The position numbers were made by a program, and so were the translations under genes. DNA of 64,000 nucleotides, from assembly GCA_963969595.1 (NCBI GenBank), contig OZ018414.1, positions 19,947,660 to 20,011,659 on the forward strand, written 5' to 3'. How positions within the stretch are numbered: position 1 is the stretch's first letter; every line of letters starts with the position of its first letter. The stretch comes from Neckera pumila (Eukaryota > Streptophyta > Bryopsida > Hypnales > Neckeraceae). A model generated the notes under the pieces. It was given only the letters and a program-made list of their open reading frames with translations, did no database searches and was not told the DNA's origin. Positions 46,428-59,902 of the stretch are shown here, piece by piece.

Positions 46428-48790
46428 TTGCTATACGTAAAATTACAATCTAAGAGAGACAATTTTTCTTGTTTTTTCTAATTTTTCTTAGTTTGTAAGA
46501 GAGACAATTTTTCTGCAGAGCTTTCTACTTGTTGCTACCTAAAAAAAGGGCTTTTTGTGCCATAACTTTTGTTCTTGGGCACCAATTGAAATAAAAATTT
46601 ATAATTCCAAAAAAAAACAATGTGTTTTTCTATCTTTACAAAAATTCAAAAAATCAAAATAAATATTGAAACTGTAGGAGCCTATCCAAATTCATTTTGT
46701 CCCTTGAGGAGACAATGGGGCTTTAGGGGTTAAAGTAGCAAAATTAGATGTATGGACAAATATGCATGCATGCATATATTCAACCATTGATTTAAGCTAT
46801 TATGAACAAATGAAATTTACAAATTTCAAGGATTAGGAAAATTATCAAGGCTAAGCTGAACCCCTAAAGAACCAAGGGATCATCTAGATTTATGAAATTG
46901 TAAAGATCTATTATAAAATGCACTTTAGAACAATATTTTAACAATGACTCTGAAACAAAAATTGTAAGGTATGATTTATAGATCACATCTATATGGTGGG
47001 TCATTGCAAGAAACACCGGTCCTGTTGAATTGTTACAAGGAGTTTGTGGAAGCTTCCTTTTGCAATAACTTTTGAAGCATAACTTGTATGAAGTTGAATT
47101 TTTTATTGGAGATGTTTGTCTTAAGGTTAATCATATCTCATATTTTTCAAAAAATTTCAAAAATCATTTTATATTTAAATTTCAATTTAGCTAATTTGTC
47201 ACATTTTGCAATTTAGGGGTTTTAAGTAAAAAGGAGGACCCAAATTTAATGATTTAGAGATGAAATTTCTATGGTCTATTTGCATAGTAGGAACTCATGT
47301 TTCTACCAAGGGGCATTTAAAAGTATTGTATTTTGTGTTGTCTACGTCCATGCAAAAAGGGACTACTTCAAGATCAATTTTTTAGTCAAATCTCTTCACC
47401 ATGAAGTCTTCCCAAATGGTCTATTTTTTACTTTCTTTGAAAATTGTTTTTCCTGATTTTTACAAATTAAAACGCCAAAGTATGTATTTTCTTCAAAATT
47501 TCAGCTCACTCTTTTTTGTGAATAACTTTTTACATAGATTTTTTTTAGATATGAAATTTTGGGGATATGCTAATTTTAGTCTTGTACTAATTGTCCTTAT
47601 TTTATATATTTTTTTAAAATTCATATGCAAAAGCTCATGAGTACTGGATTACTAGCCAAAAATAGGCCAAAATGGACCAAAAGTGGATGGTGTTTCTTGC
47701 AACGACCCTGGTTGGATCAGCAAATATGCAAATCAATATTTTTCAATAAAATTTAAAACCCAAAATTGAAATTTTTGTCTAAAATCGATTATAAATTGAA
47801 TACTTATGACTTTTATAAGATTTTTTTTCCTACAAGTTTAAAATGTTGAGTTCTAATCAGAGTGATTTTTGAAGATTTTTTTTTTATTTTTTTATTCAAG
47901 TAGTTTTTGAAGGGTCATTTTTTGAACTGAAAAAATTTACTTTTTAAGGCTAGACCTCCCAACACCTTTTGAATTATAGAATATTTGCAAAGCAAAATCT
48001 TCATAATCTCTATACCGTACAAATGTTAAAGAACTTCTACAAGAATCTTCCAAAAAATTGATGGATGAAAAAATGCATTTTTAGGATGTGTTTCCGTTCA
48101 TTTGTTGTTCGAAATTTGCACTCATGATCCTTAAGGGATTAATTGGAATTACTAAATTCAAATTCAAAATTCAAAATAAAATAATAGATCTAAAATGTAC
48201 ATAGATGATTATAGTTTACAAGCTTATTGTAAATATTGATCCAACGGGCATTGATCTTCTTCGCATATTAGGAGCAAGGAGGTGGAAAATAAAAAGTTTA
48301 CAGAATGTCCATATTTATGTCCATGCTATTCAGTAAGGGAGGCACATTATTGTTAAGTGGCAACTGTACAAATCTTAGGTACCTATCTTAGGTACCTTGT
48401 CGTGATCCTTACCACCATTGAATGATGGTAAAAATCAATGTGGAAACTATTTGTTGGTACTTGACATTCAACCATTGGTACACAAAAAATAAAAGTAAAG
48501 AATTTATGTGTACCATCTCTATCAACTGTCAAGAAGAGATGAGTGATGACAACCCAATAGATGATTAGACTTATTGACTATTGGAGTATGCACATCAATT
48601 TAAAATTTGCCATTCTGAAATGAGCAGTAATTATTGGGTTCACTTCTAAAAAGTGTTTGGCCTTATATTGGAGCTATTCAAAACATTTTTTTAAACTCCT
48701 AACAAATTGTTATAATAAAATGATGCATCCTTAATTTTTGCTTTTGTAAACTATGAAATTGAGTTCTATTGTTGAATATATATATATAGG
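46428..48790. other. AT-rich dispersed repeats, no gene
   Basis: The part 46530-46735 matches 27200-27450, ending GCTTTAGGGGTTAAAG. A segment from about 46855 (AACCCCTAAAGAACCAAGGGATCAT) to about 48145 (ATGATCCTTAAGGGATTAAT) has loosely inverted ends and may be a diverged E-family element of about 1.3 kb. All frames are short. Confidence 0.4.
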
Positions 48791-49059
48791 CACTTCTATT
48801 GGTATAGTTAACAAATGACATGTGTTCTTCATCTAATTCCTTATTTTTTGAAGTTTTTTTTCAATTGTTGCAGTGGGACTAACTTCAACTTCTTTGAAAT
48901 TGGTAAAGCTTTAAGGTTTAAGTCATTAATTTCTACATCAAAGCTTAGGAAGAATAAGTTATTATTACTTATTTATTGTGTGGAATATATAATAAATCTA
49001 ATTTTTGCATGTTTGAAATGTATATAGAGGGGTGTATATGGTCTTATTGATTATTGTAA

Positions 49060-49600
49060 AGAATCTTTAGGTTGCAATTTGAGTCATTGTTTGAATTCAT
49101 TTTGTATTTTTTTGCCATATTAATTACTCCTTACATTCCTAAGGTCATTTTTTGGAGGTCCAAAACCACTCAAAATTGCCATTTTCAATGCAAACAACAA
49201 AAATTTCAATTTTTTTTTTTTTTTTTTTTTGCATATTCAAACATAGGTTCTTGCACTAGACTAGTATTTGAATGTCTGAAAAGAAATTTCAAAAATTGTA
49301 ACCATATTGAGTATAAGATTTAAGCATTTAAAGTAAAAATAACAAGTATTTTGGTTCCTTATTTGATAAGAATATGTGGTTTTGAATCTTCTTGGTTTAA
49401 ATTCTTTGTACTACAGATTGTCAAATCATTTTTTTTATTTTGAAGAATTAATTAAGTTCACAATTCAAGGAGTTTTTTTTAAATTCCCTTCCATAATTTT
49501 CATTCTTTAAAGAATTAATTATGAAGTCAAAGAAGGTACAAGATATCAAGAAAAAGTGAATAGTTGATAGCTCTAAAACGGAATAATTTCAACAATGAGA
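49060..49600. repeat. Dispersed repeat G, copy 2
   Basis: This matches 18870-19550 in the same orientation (CCACTCAAAATTGCCATTTT, then a T-run at 49209-49230, then CACTAGACTAGTAT). The variable tract differs: poly-T here, TTTG there. Confidence 0.55.
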
Positions 49601-49635
49601 TTATTCGTGAAAGCACTAAAACATGTGCAATTGTA

Positions 49636-49731
49636 ATCATGATATCATAGTACTATGATATAACAATGAGTACTATGATAATCATGTTATCATAGTACTA
49701 TGATAATCATGTTATCATAGTACTATGATAT
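49636..49731. repeat. Palindromic 25-bp tandem repeat
   Basis: Two perfect 25-bp units (49681-49705 and 49706-49730) are preceded by two imperfect ones. Each contains the perfect palindrome ATCATAGTACTATGAT, so the array can form serial hairpins. Confidence 0.9.
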
Positions 49732-49739
49732 AATTCATT

Positions 49740-51415
49740 AGATTCATTGCACCAATTAGCTTTATAGCTTCTAAACATCAAACGCCTTGCATGTGACTAA
49801 CTTAAATTAAGCCTGACAGACATACTGGCAGGGTGTCCCATTTGATGTATAATCAATGATAACGAAGTTACAACGCGTTATGTTATATTACGCCTTACAG
49901 CAAGGACCAAGTTGATGGCATTATTAATCTTTAAGAGTCACAATTTTTCAAAATATACTCTCCTTGAAAATCCATAAAGATTAAATGTCTTGGTGAAAAT
50001 GCAATAAATTATGTATATCTTCATTTGTTTGAGATTAAAAGTTTTGGTAGCTACAACTAAGTTCACCCATCTATTATAGCAAATGTCTAGACTTTGTTTT
50101 GACAGTAGAGCTAATGACAATGAAACCAATGCATATAATCCTACAATTTGCATGTTCCATTTCACCACATTATATGAATATATTTTTTTAGTTTTTAATT
50201 TAAAAAAATAAAATTGTGTATCCAAAGTTTGAATATGAGTGGTCCTCCAAGTAGGTGTATCCAAATTTTGAAATTCCTCTGAAGAAAAAGTGACAAGAAT
50301 TCATATCAAATACAAAATATGATTAAAAATTAAAAAAATTCACCATTGATATATATTACTATGGAGATCATCAAAGCAAAAAACAACTATTTCTTTCTCA
50401 TTCTGTATTTAGAAATGTAATCGTAAAATGCCAACTTATGTAAACACTCATTTTTTGAAATTTTTCACAGTTTTCAAGCTTGGAAGAATCTAGACATTAG
50501 AAGCTTTATTGTGTGAGTTAGTTCAAAATCAATACAAATCATTATGAATGTCTAAATCAAGATTTAGAATAGAAAGTCAAAAAATACTAAACAGATTTAC
50601 CTGTTTTTGATCAAATTACTTGATCTGACCCTCACGTACGGTAGAGCACGATATCCTCACAACATCATACGCACAATTTTGATAACAATCACCTTACATT
50701 GCGAACACCAATTCATCAAAGCAAGCAAGAGCAATATAAATAACGGCACATTTGAACGTTTTGCCAGACCCCAGTAGAACAGGGTTGCTAGGCTACAAAG
50801 CTGTCTCCTTCATCTCCTAAGTCCATCACTGAGAAGATCGGAACACCCAAGCTTGCGACACTAAAACCTCCCACAACGAGTACATATTGATGTTCACTAA
50901 AACATCTGTTCAAGTATCATTTACTATCAATTATAGGTCATCTATCAATAAAACTGTGGAACCTTCACAACTTTTGAAAACCGGTATCCAAATAACGCAC
51001 CCTTTAATGCATTGGAACCCACTTTCATTTGCTACCAAGAACTCGTAAGAATTTGACCACTCTAATAGTAAGCACTATGTTCAGTGCCCAAAGTAGTGAT
51101 TTTGAATATCCCTACCTTATCATGTAAATTTGAGGCACAAGAGGACCATACTGTACCATTACATGCAACAATTCTAAACAAGGCTGCTCACAGATACAAT
51201 AATGAGCTGCATGTCCAAGATTCGGAAAATCCAACATGTTATGCTTCTTTCGAAAAACCAAAATAGCACTTTTCTAGAAATGAGTACAAATCCTAATCCT
51301 AGCCTCCATGAGCAATGTTGTACTCAAATTTTTACAAGATTTTGAAGGGTCTCAGCTCAATACGTACATTCAACAGTAGAATTTGGAACATCTGGAATCA
51401 GGGTACACAGATCCT
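49740..51415. other. Intergenic, with the 3' flank of the peptidase gene
   Basis: No gene is visible. Beyond about 50600 base composition becomes more even, and the 3'UTR of the minus-strand peptidase gene should lie just below 51416. Confidence 0.5.
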
Positions 51416-52867
51416 TCAGCAGAAAGTGGCTAACACCTTTAGTAGAGCAGCAAGAAACTGCAGCTGACGCTCCTCGTTGATCACCATGAACATGGGCACA
51501 TGCACGAAGATGCTCTTCACGCCATTCTTCTGTGCTTGGTGCAAGGAGTGATAATAGACGTAGTTGCATACAAACCGGCCCGCATCGTAAGACTCCATCA
51601 CGTCAAACCCTTCCTTCTTTAAATGACCCACAATGTCCCTTACTGGGAACGTTGTCTGCAAATTCACATCAGCATACGTCTTCAGCCTATGGAAAAAATA
51701 TTTTTGAACCGGAAGGAGCTGTAGAGCATAACATTCTTGAGACATTTAAGCATAGATATTGCACTAACAGAGTATTGTTCTTGATTAGTTCTTAACTTAG
51801 CGTTAAGCGTACAGAAATACTGAAATGTTCAGAGGCTGATTTGCGGAAAATCAAAGATTGATACCTCACGAATAAAGGATGTAGGACCATCTTCAAGAAC
51901 AATCGGCTCTCGCTGCAGGCAACACACACACAACTGCTATTATGACGACACCCTGTCAAGCGAGAAGCATGAAACGACAAAGCATAGCTACAAATTACAA
52001 AAAAAATTCAAGGATTATTCTATCACCACAAAAGTACAAATTCACGAGAGCCTTTAGCTGTTTTTCAGTAATAGGCAAACCTGAGGCTGCCAACCCAGCT
52101 CATCGGGACAACGAAATGTGGCTTCATTCACGGCACGCCGTTCTACGGCGAAGCTATTGGAAACACTATTCACACCAAAATGAACCTGAGAACAACAGAG
52201 GAACGAATCATATAAATTGTATGATCTGCAAGTTTACCAGAAAAGACTTCACTGAAACTCCATCCAGATTATTATCCTCTACTTTCCAGAAGTTCGAGAA
52301 GTACACTTGTCACACAAACACTGACTGTAGCACACTTATCACAAATGCAAACTACGCAATAGTCATTTTTTGGGGAATGTAATCAAAGTCATAGCAAATA
52401 CAGAACTCATTCTAATATGACCTAAAACGACATCCTGCAATAACATACTTGTCATACTATGATTGACAGTAGCACACATTTCAAAGTATGTCAGTCATTT
52501 TTGTTGCGGTCAGATTGGAAAGTTTAGGGTGTACATCGCTTACCCAGACAATGCGCTTGTGAGGAACTGACAATAAACCCCTACTCAGTTGTACACCTTG
52601 TGAATCTCCAGTTGTACTCATGATCAAGGGTCGTTCAATCGCTTCGTGAGGTGCGTTTAGCAACTGCAGTAAAGGGGCCAGTGCACCCGCACCCGCCGTT
52701 TCAAGGATCGTGCAACTCCCGAGCTGAGCCCCAGAAGGCATCCCATACGTCCTCATGTACTCTTCGACCTTCGCAACTAAAATCTCAGTTGGATTGTCCG
52801 CCACTCCATGGAATTTCTTGAACCCAGTAACGTGAAACTCAACCAACTCCGGAGCTTCGGACCCCAT
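51416..52867 (-). CDS. Pyroglutamyl-peptidase I (pyrrolidone-carboxylate peptidase), 238 residues
   Basis: This cysteine peptidase (family C15) removes N-terminal pyroglutamate from peptides, usually in the cytosol. Four coding exons, all phase 0: 52867-52544, 52185-52081, 51912-51865 and 51655-51416, with canonical GT-AG at each junction. The order of conserved blocks matches the plant enzyme: VTGFKKFHGVADNPTE, GSCTILETAG, VHFGVNS, FAVERRAVNEATFRCPDELGW, PIVLEDGP, DAGRFVCNYVYYHSL and FVHVPMF. The triad can be assigned by family alignment as Glu123 (VER), Cys189 (FVCNY) and His211 (VHVP). The length is slightly above the bacterial ~215. The ATG sits two bases after a predicted acceptor (52872-52870), so a 5'UTR intron is likely. 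All catalytic residues are present. Confidence 0.93.
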
Positions 52868-54400
52868 TTCTGCTTATTGCAATTGCACTGCCTGTTACTC
52901 GCTGAATGGACGCCCCTTCTCTGCACCACAAAACATTCAGTGATGTACACACATAATCAAACGATCATACAACATCATCAAAAATCACAATCCACTGATA
53001 AATGCTAAGAAAATTTTCCTCAAAATTCAAGGGGACGTATCCCTAAGATCCCAAGCATCGTATCATGAGGAGGCCTCCATATGATCACTATCATTGACCG
53101 ATAGAACAAATGTAAAGGAAACATCAAGTACCGAAGATGCGCAAAGATGCACAAAGGAAAGAAAGAGAATTGAATAAAGACATAGCTACACTGAAAATCT
53201 TTCACCTCCACAGCGGATGTAATTAATTATTATGTGACCTCCAAGCTTACCGGTACGGGAGACTGAAAAGCACTTGGATGTCAGCTTTTCAGACCTCATG
53301 CATTCGTGTACCATATGAAATAACTTTCACTTGTGTGCATGATTTTTCAGCATACGAACCTCACTAGCATCATATCAACAGTGTTCTCAAATGAAGATGC
53401 AGCACCAGATAACCAAATCCAATATTTCAGCAGTAACTTCCTTGAGCTTATATGACAGGGAACCGTGTATCACATCCACTTCCCCACTACCCAATTCGGA
53501 GAGTAAATGGAATTAACGTATTAACCATTTCCTTGAAAGTAACGATTCCCTTGAAATCAAGAAATCACGATAGAATATACACACAGGACCAGCATTGTGT
53601 GCTAACATTACCCTCAAACCGAACCCACAATCCTTGCGATCCTAAGCATACAATTAAGCACTAACATTACAAGACTCACCCAAAATTTCTCACATAAAAG
53701 GGTATGTCACCACATAACACTTCGTCGCACTGCTTCCAAACCTCAATATCAGTTATCAGAAAACAGAGGAAGCACACCAATCAATCCCAAACGTAGGTCA
53801 ACCAATCAGTTAAATACAACCACTGGAGACAACAATAACATCCATGAAAAGATTCGCGACCCACTAATCACATCCTCAAATCGTGAATTCCCCAATTCAA
53901 ACTGAATCCACTCTGTGTCAGAGAAATTCCGCGACCCACAATTTCTAAAACGACATCCCACAATTTCCAAGCAGAGCACTTCCTTCGGAACTTCCAAGGC
54001 TCCCACTAAGCAAGAAAGCATCATCAGATCTCTGTCCGCAAACCTGAGCACTTGCCCAGGCCCGGAAAAGCAATAATAAGCATGCTATTTCGAAGTGCAG
54101 TCACGATAACTTACCTGATGAAGTGGAGAAAGGCTAGGCACCACGGATGTCCATTCAGCCAAGCTCCGATGAAATTGCGAAGGGGGTTTGTGAGTGCAAT
54201 TGGGATCGGCAAGGTCGAGATGAGGGAGTGTGGGCGTGCGGGTGACAGAGAGCAGCAGAAGGGAATTCTTTGCCACTGAAGCAACAAAAGAGAAGCGGTC
54301 GCGTTGGCCGGCCTCAGGGATTCAGAGGGGCACCACTGGTGAGTGGTCGGACGTTTCGTCGCCGGCTCGTCCGTTGGGGATGACGGTCACGTTCGTTCGT
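52868..54400 (-). promoter_or_regulatory. Leader of the peptidase gene with 5'UTR intron
   Basis: On the minus strand CATCAG|GTAAGT at about 54120-54109 is a strong donor and AATAAGCAG|AA-ATG at 52872 an acceptor. They enclose a predicted 1245-bp leader intron (54114-52870). A leader exon would run from near 54395 to 54115. Short open frames in this stretch are not supported. Confidence 0.5.
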
Positions 54401-54421
54401 TCGTACTTGCTGACGTAGCGC

Positions 54422-54427
54422 TTTATA
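54422..54427 (-). promoter_or_regulatory. TATA box of the peptidase gene (candidate)
   Basis: TATAAA occurs on the minus strand in a GC-richer context (ACGTATAAAGCGC), about 300 bp upstream of the predicted leader donor. Transcription would start near 54395. Confidence 0.4.
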
Positions 54428-54539
54428 CGTAGACCAGCTAGGCTCGTAGCGGTTCTTATACGAATTAAGTAAGGTAAGAGACCCCATTGCGGTCAGAATT
54501 AGGAGTGTGCCTACATGCCATTGCTGAAATTTTTCAAAT

Positions 54540-55927
54540 TTTTTCCCACACAAAGATAAGTGTGAGAGACAGTGAGGGCATTTGAAATTATATTTTTTGG
54601 ACTAAATATGAATTAGTTCTAAATTTTTGAAGTGATCAGCCCATAGGAGTCTGTAGGCTACTTCATGACCAACAAAATCTGAATCCAATATGGTCATCTT
54701 CCTACCCAATGTAGTCACAACATTTTCAAACATGGAAGACCTAAAAAGTCAATTTTTACAAAGAATTTTACACTGAAAAGTTGGAAGTACCTATTGAGGT
54801 CACTAATTACTCTATAACTACCATGTAAGGCATTGATTGTGGTCTAAAAAACCACAATGGGGTCATTAGGTGTCCATCATGGGTCATTTGACCACAATGG
54901 GGTCATTTACCTTAGTATGGGGGTAATTCATGACAAAGAGGCCATTAGACCGCCAAATTAAACATTTTTGCACTTGGGATGTGTGGGATTGCACTTGGCT
55001 CTTTCACCAACCAAAAAAGACATTTTCAAAATTTTTGGGTGGTAAAAAACTTCAAGTACATTGTTTTGTATATTAACACAAAAAACATTATATTATGTGT
55101 TTTATAAAAAGTATTCCTGCCTTATTCCATATGAATCCAACATTTGCAAGTTTCCCCACCACAACTAAAAGAGACTTGGGTTGCAACTTTGGTTTTTAAA
55201 AATAGAAACTCAATTGTACATCAAAAGTACAATGTATAAATCCCATTGAATGCATCATATTCAGGTATTGTGAAATCACTCACTAATGAAATGAATTAAT
55301 TGCTTATAAAATAATAAATAATCCACCTCCAACTCCGCAAACTTATATTTTTTTGAAGTTGTGATGACTGCAATGGATGTGGGATATTGACATAGTACAT
55401 ATCTTCTGTAGTAATATTTTGTATTCCACATCAATGCCCATATCTGTACATTGTACCATTCAATATTCCACGTACAATATTTATATGCATTCCATACATG
55501 GTATTCCATATCAATATTAGGTGATTATAAATATCCATATTATATCCAGTTTTTAAACTCGATGGCAAAAGAGGGGGGGGTTCAAATTTTATTCAAAAAA
55601 AACAAAAGCAAATCAATAGCGGTGGTTTAAAGCCATTGGTTTTCTCCCTAATATTTAAATCAATGATAGCAAGTTTTTGATAGGAGGGGTCCATTTTCCC
55701 TCAAAGATTGATGGCTGAAGATTTTTGATGAGGGGAGAAAAGTCATAGGATTGCTTGCATTTTTTTGGTACATTGTAAAATCATGATGCAATTATCTATA
55801 ATAAAAAAATACCACCACTTTTACAGTATTCATGACAAAGAACAATATTGCCTAAGAAAAATTTGTATTTACTACCAAAATCTTGCTCTTGTCACACAGT
55901 GTGCCCTAGATCCTTGACAAAATTGTC
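54540..55927. other. AT-rich stretch with short local repeats
   Basis: No gene is visible. Three close copies of ACAATGGGGTCATT-like text lie at 54850-54920. At 54965-55015 CATTTTTGCACTTGGGATGTGTG...TTGCACTTGGCT matches 21157-21200, next to the C1 arm. Confidence 0.5.
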
Positions 55928-56215
55928 TATTAGGAGAGATTTGAAGGCATTGGAGGGTTGTTTTAGGCCTGTCCTCAAATTTGGCCCGATTTTGTGAACA
56001 GCTGGTACGGGCTATCAAAAAAAAAAAATTCAGATTTTATTTTATTTTATTTTTCTCCCAAATACCATTATAGGCCCATTTCTTTTTCCAAAAATTGACG
56101 TGGCACATTCTTGGCCACATCATCCAGCATTTATCCTGCATTCCTACAGTCTGGGAACACTGTAGGAACGCATGATAACTTGCAGTCTCTTTGAGACCTC
56201 AAATCTCTTCTAATG
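55928..56215. mobile_element. CATTAG-family MITE, copy 4 (288 bp)
   Basis: The left end TATTAGGAGAGATTTGAAGG is mirrored by the right end CCTCAAATCTCTTCTAATG. The centre has GACGTGGCAC and GGCCACATC, as in the other copies. Its left terminus has lost the initial C. Confidence 0.7.
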
Positions 56216-59200
56216 CTCCAAGTTCTTACCATGTTTATTACACACTAGAGTGGCATGTTTGTCCACAACTTCAAGTAGAAGGGTATTATAGCCCCAAATT
56301 AAAAGCAATTGTTCTAAACAAGAGACCAATATCATTTTTGAAATACTAAGACAATCTATCACATTGTTAAGGGAATCATACTGAATCAATTCCAAAATAA
56401 CGCCTTAGCTCAAAAAGCTCAATGATAAGGTTAAGCACAATCTTTTCAATAGCTCACAATTTTCTTGGCTATGAGTAGCCTCATCAAACACAGCAAGACA
56501 AGGTTTTTGAGGCAAATACATACTCAAATGACCGCCAAGCCCCAAATCCAAATTGTACTAATATGAGCAACCTAAGAGATAAACTAGCTTAAGAAAGATT
56601 TAGATTGGTCATCAAAGTTGTGGCTTGTATTTGAGGAGTACATTTTGTATAAAACACTAATTTTGTCAGTTCAAAGAATGTCTACAAGATAGCGGTTCCT
56701 TTGACGAGCCATAAAGTTGGACAAGTCATTGTATCATATTGTAGATGTCTTTCGTGACGTCTGCAAGGCATCACTCATATATGATTGTGAAGGACATGCA
56801 TGTCCTAAGCTTCATCCTCAGCAACTGCATGGTTGCCTATTATACTAATATAGTGACCTCCACCATCCATGGGAGGCCAGACCTTCCCTACATTGGAATC
56901 ATAGACGTCAATGTTAACGTCCAGAAATATATTCACAGATATCCATTGGACTTAGATATTACCTTCAACAATGTCTGCGGAAATATAAGCATGCATTACT
57001 TTGCATTCAAGTATAAGCCCTTTATTATAGTGCATAAAGGCTATAATCATATTGCACATAAATTCATGAGTACAGATGTCTTTGCACAAATGTTGTGAAC
57101 AACACCAGCATGTCCATGGGACATCTTGCATGTCTTCCATGACATCCCCGTGCAACTTCTATTTGTAATATAGTTTATGTGCTTTATTTATCCCGTATGG
57201 TTTGTCTTACCTCTTGGCATCCCAATTGTATAAAGGATTCGTCTTGTTCTTTCTATTTACATCACAATAAATAGTTTTTAAAACCATGTGATGTATTTGC
57301 CAAATATGGTGTATTATGTATGACGTATTATATGTATGTGTATGGCATATGATGTACATGTATAATGTATGTTGTACTATATATAAAATGTTGTGTATAA
57401 TATGCTATATTGGATATTATAAATTTATATGTATGTCTATAAGGCATGTATCACTGTCTATATGAACTTCATACTAAACAATGCATTCAATCATACAAAC
57501 ATTAGAGGTGACATAGTTTTGTTCATTTAAATCATACTAGACATTTCAAGAGGTGTTCATGATGGAATGCGGACGTCTAAGATGACATTACAAAACATTT
57601 GGACATTTAAGTTGACATTGTAAAAAACGTCTAGATGTCTAAGTTGACGTCTCAAAAAGCATTTGGACGTCTAATTTGACATTTCAAAAAATGTCTCAAA
57701 AAACATCTAGACGGCATAAAACTATGCTGATTAGGCATGCCACGTCATCCTTGGTAGATGCCACGTCACTTTCCTTGCAAACACATCATCTACCACATCA
57801 TCTGCCACATCACCAACAATCCGGATGAAAATGTACACGTGGCCTCCATCGCTGACATGGTGCTAACGTGGCAGCCAAATGGCAAAATTTTAAGGGTCCG
57901 TTGCCTTTTTAATAGGGAATTTTCCTACAATTGTTTATGCAAAAGAGTAAGAGTATATATTCCTCTATCCATCTCTAAAATAAATGGTTTGCAATGAAGG
58001 CATGGAGAAGCCTTCAAACTATTTGGCAGGTGAGTAGTTCAAGATACCTTACAATTATGTTTGCTCATTGCAACATGTGAACAATTCATCTCGTTTGCAT
58101 TGAACTTGAGAAAAGACAAAGAGTCATTATCACTAAAAGAGAACTTGGGTACAAAAGTTCTAAAGATATGTACAAATATTTTTCTGGAGTACTTTAAAAC
58201 TAGAAAAATCATTTTTTTAAAATTAAAAAATACGGCTAATGTATACACCTTTGAGATGAACCACCAAAGGAAAAGCCTAGGAAAATTCTCTAAGTAGGAA
58301 AACAGAAAAGTGCCAAAATTCAACAAAATAGATATTTAGATGTTTAAATAAGTTTAAAATAGAAAAAATTTAAATAGATAAAATAAATTTTCTATTTCTA
58401 ACAACTCTATGAACATGGTCATTCACCAAAGGAACCACCAAAAATATATTTTATATATTTCAAAATGGAAGTTAAATGAAGCTCACTTTGTGGACTTGTA
58501 CACCACCTAAAATTAAGTGTCTTTAGAATTCGTTTGGATTGTAGCTATAAGTTTACTAGGAGACCGTCTCTTCCAAAACTCTAGCTCCAAATTCATTTGT
58601 TTTGGGTACTAAATAGTACCAACCCTCCCAAAATTGGCAAGTTTGACGTAAAATTGGGGACTATTATTAAATAGGAAAATCTTTTTTTGAAAACTCCAAA
58701 AAAATTAGATTATGCATGTAATAGTCATAAATCTCTTGTCTATGAATTTTGAGTCATTTGGGGTGAAAATGCAAAAGTCATGGCCAAAAAACTAATCAGC
58801 ACACACCGTGTGACAGAAAATAGTACAAGTGTTTTGTGCAATCACCTTATTGCACTTCACAAAGTAGTATAGCTCACAGTTGTGGGGTTCTGAAGGTTGT
58901 ATAAAGGGCAATAAGGAAAGCTCTTAGAACATCCTCAATGTGAATGATGAATTGGCTAGGTAATAATAATTGAAGATGAAACTGGACATAGTTGAATAAA
59001 AAAGACACCATGAAACTTCTATGGGTTTTTTCAGCATAGCGGGTGTAATGGATGTTCTCTTTGCCAAAGTAATTTTTCTTTTTTACTAGGCCCTTCAAGC
59101 AAGGCACCTACTATATTATGGACACTTGTACATTTTGGAGAAGTCTTCAACAATTGAAGCAATACACTGTCGAATGATAGAAGTGATTTGAAATTTTTTA

Positions 59201-59700
59201 CCATATTTATATCAATTGAAAAGAATTCGAGGCTTGAAAAGGCTTTAGTTTAGGAGATGCATTGTGCAACAATCACATGCAACAAAGATAAGAAATGAAC
59301 TTGTTGTAAATACAAATTAGGAGCAAAGACAAAGAAACATCTATAGGCACCTAATTAGAGGCTTCAAATTGTTGTATGGAAATGTAGTAGTACACGGCCT
59401 ACTATTTGGAGAGTGAAGGGGCATGTGAATATGGAACTCAAATTTATATCTACAGATTAGATGTATCTCATCGTCATCATTGACTTCTATGTTTCTAAAT
59501 TTAGTGGTATGATGTTAATTATCAAAGCTTGGGGGTCTAGCTAGTCTTGGCATTTACAAACAACCTCGGATGGATACTCACATAAAATCATTATTCTTAC
59601 ACCGCCCACTTATCTTAACTCCAAGTCTTAACGTACCTTTGTTCTACCAAATCCAAAAACTTTATTAACAACTCCATTCTAACAAGTTAATCAAGATCAT
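56216..59700. other. AT-rich intergenic region with repeat remnants
   Basis: No gene is supported. The part 57290-57440 is a degenerate TATG-rich tract. The part 57545-57720 carries about four copies of a ~37-bp unit (GGACGTCTAAGTTGACATT, CAAAAAACAT), and 57735-57870 is rich in GCCACGTCA-type motifs like 41940-42040. An open frame of 117 codons at 56745-57098 has no recognisable domain. Confidence 0.5.
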
Positions 59701-59804
59701 TTTTTTTCAGCAGGCAGAACGAATGAAGTTCCATCCAAAATTTTCATTTAATTTTCATCCACGAACTTCATCCATTAAGTTCGATCACCAAGTGCGTCCG
59801 TGAG

Positions 59805-59813
59805 TTAGGGTTT
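59805..59813. promoter_or_regulatory. Telo-box upstream of RPL27A
   Basis: TTAGGGTTT, the reverse complement of the plant telo-box AAACCCTAA, lies about 90 bp before the start codon. Telo-boxes are typical of plant ribosomal-protein promoters near the transcription start. Confidence 0.65.
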
Positions 59814-59902
59814 GGTGTAAACCCCGCGGCGGGCACCCGCATCGCTCCTCTTTCCCCTTCTCGTTTTTGCCGAGTTCATCGTCCGAGCGAGCGGCAGCAG
59901 CC

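Noticed and set aside
53806..54279. Short frames on both strands upstream of the peptidase gene
   Set aside because: They fall in the predicted leader intron and exon and have no recognisable product.
56745..57098. 117-codon plus-strand frame
   Set aside because: No recognisable family; it lies in AT-rich repeat-remnant DNA with no promoter or splice context.
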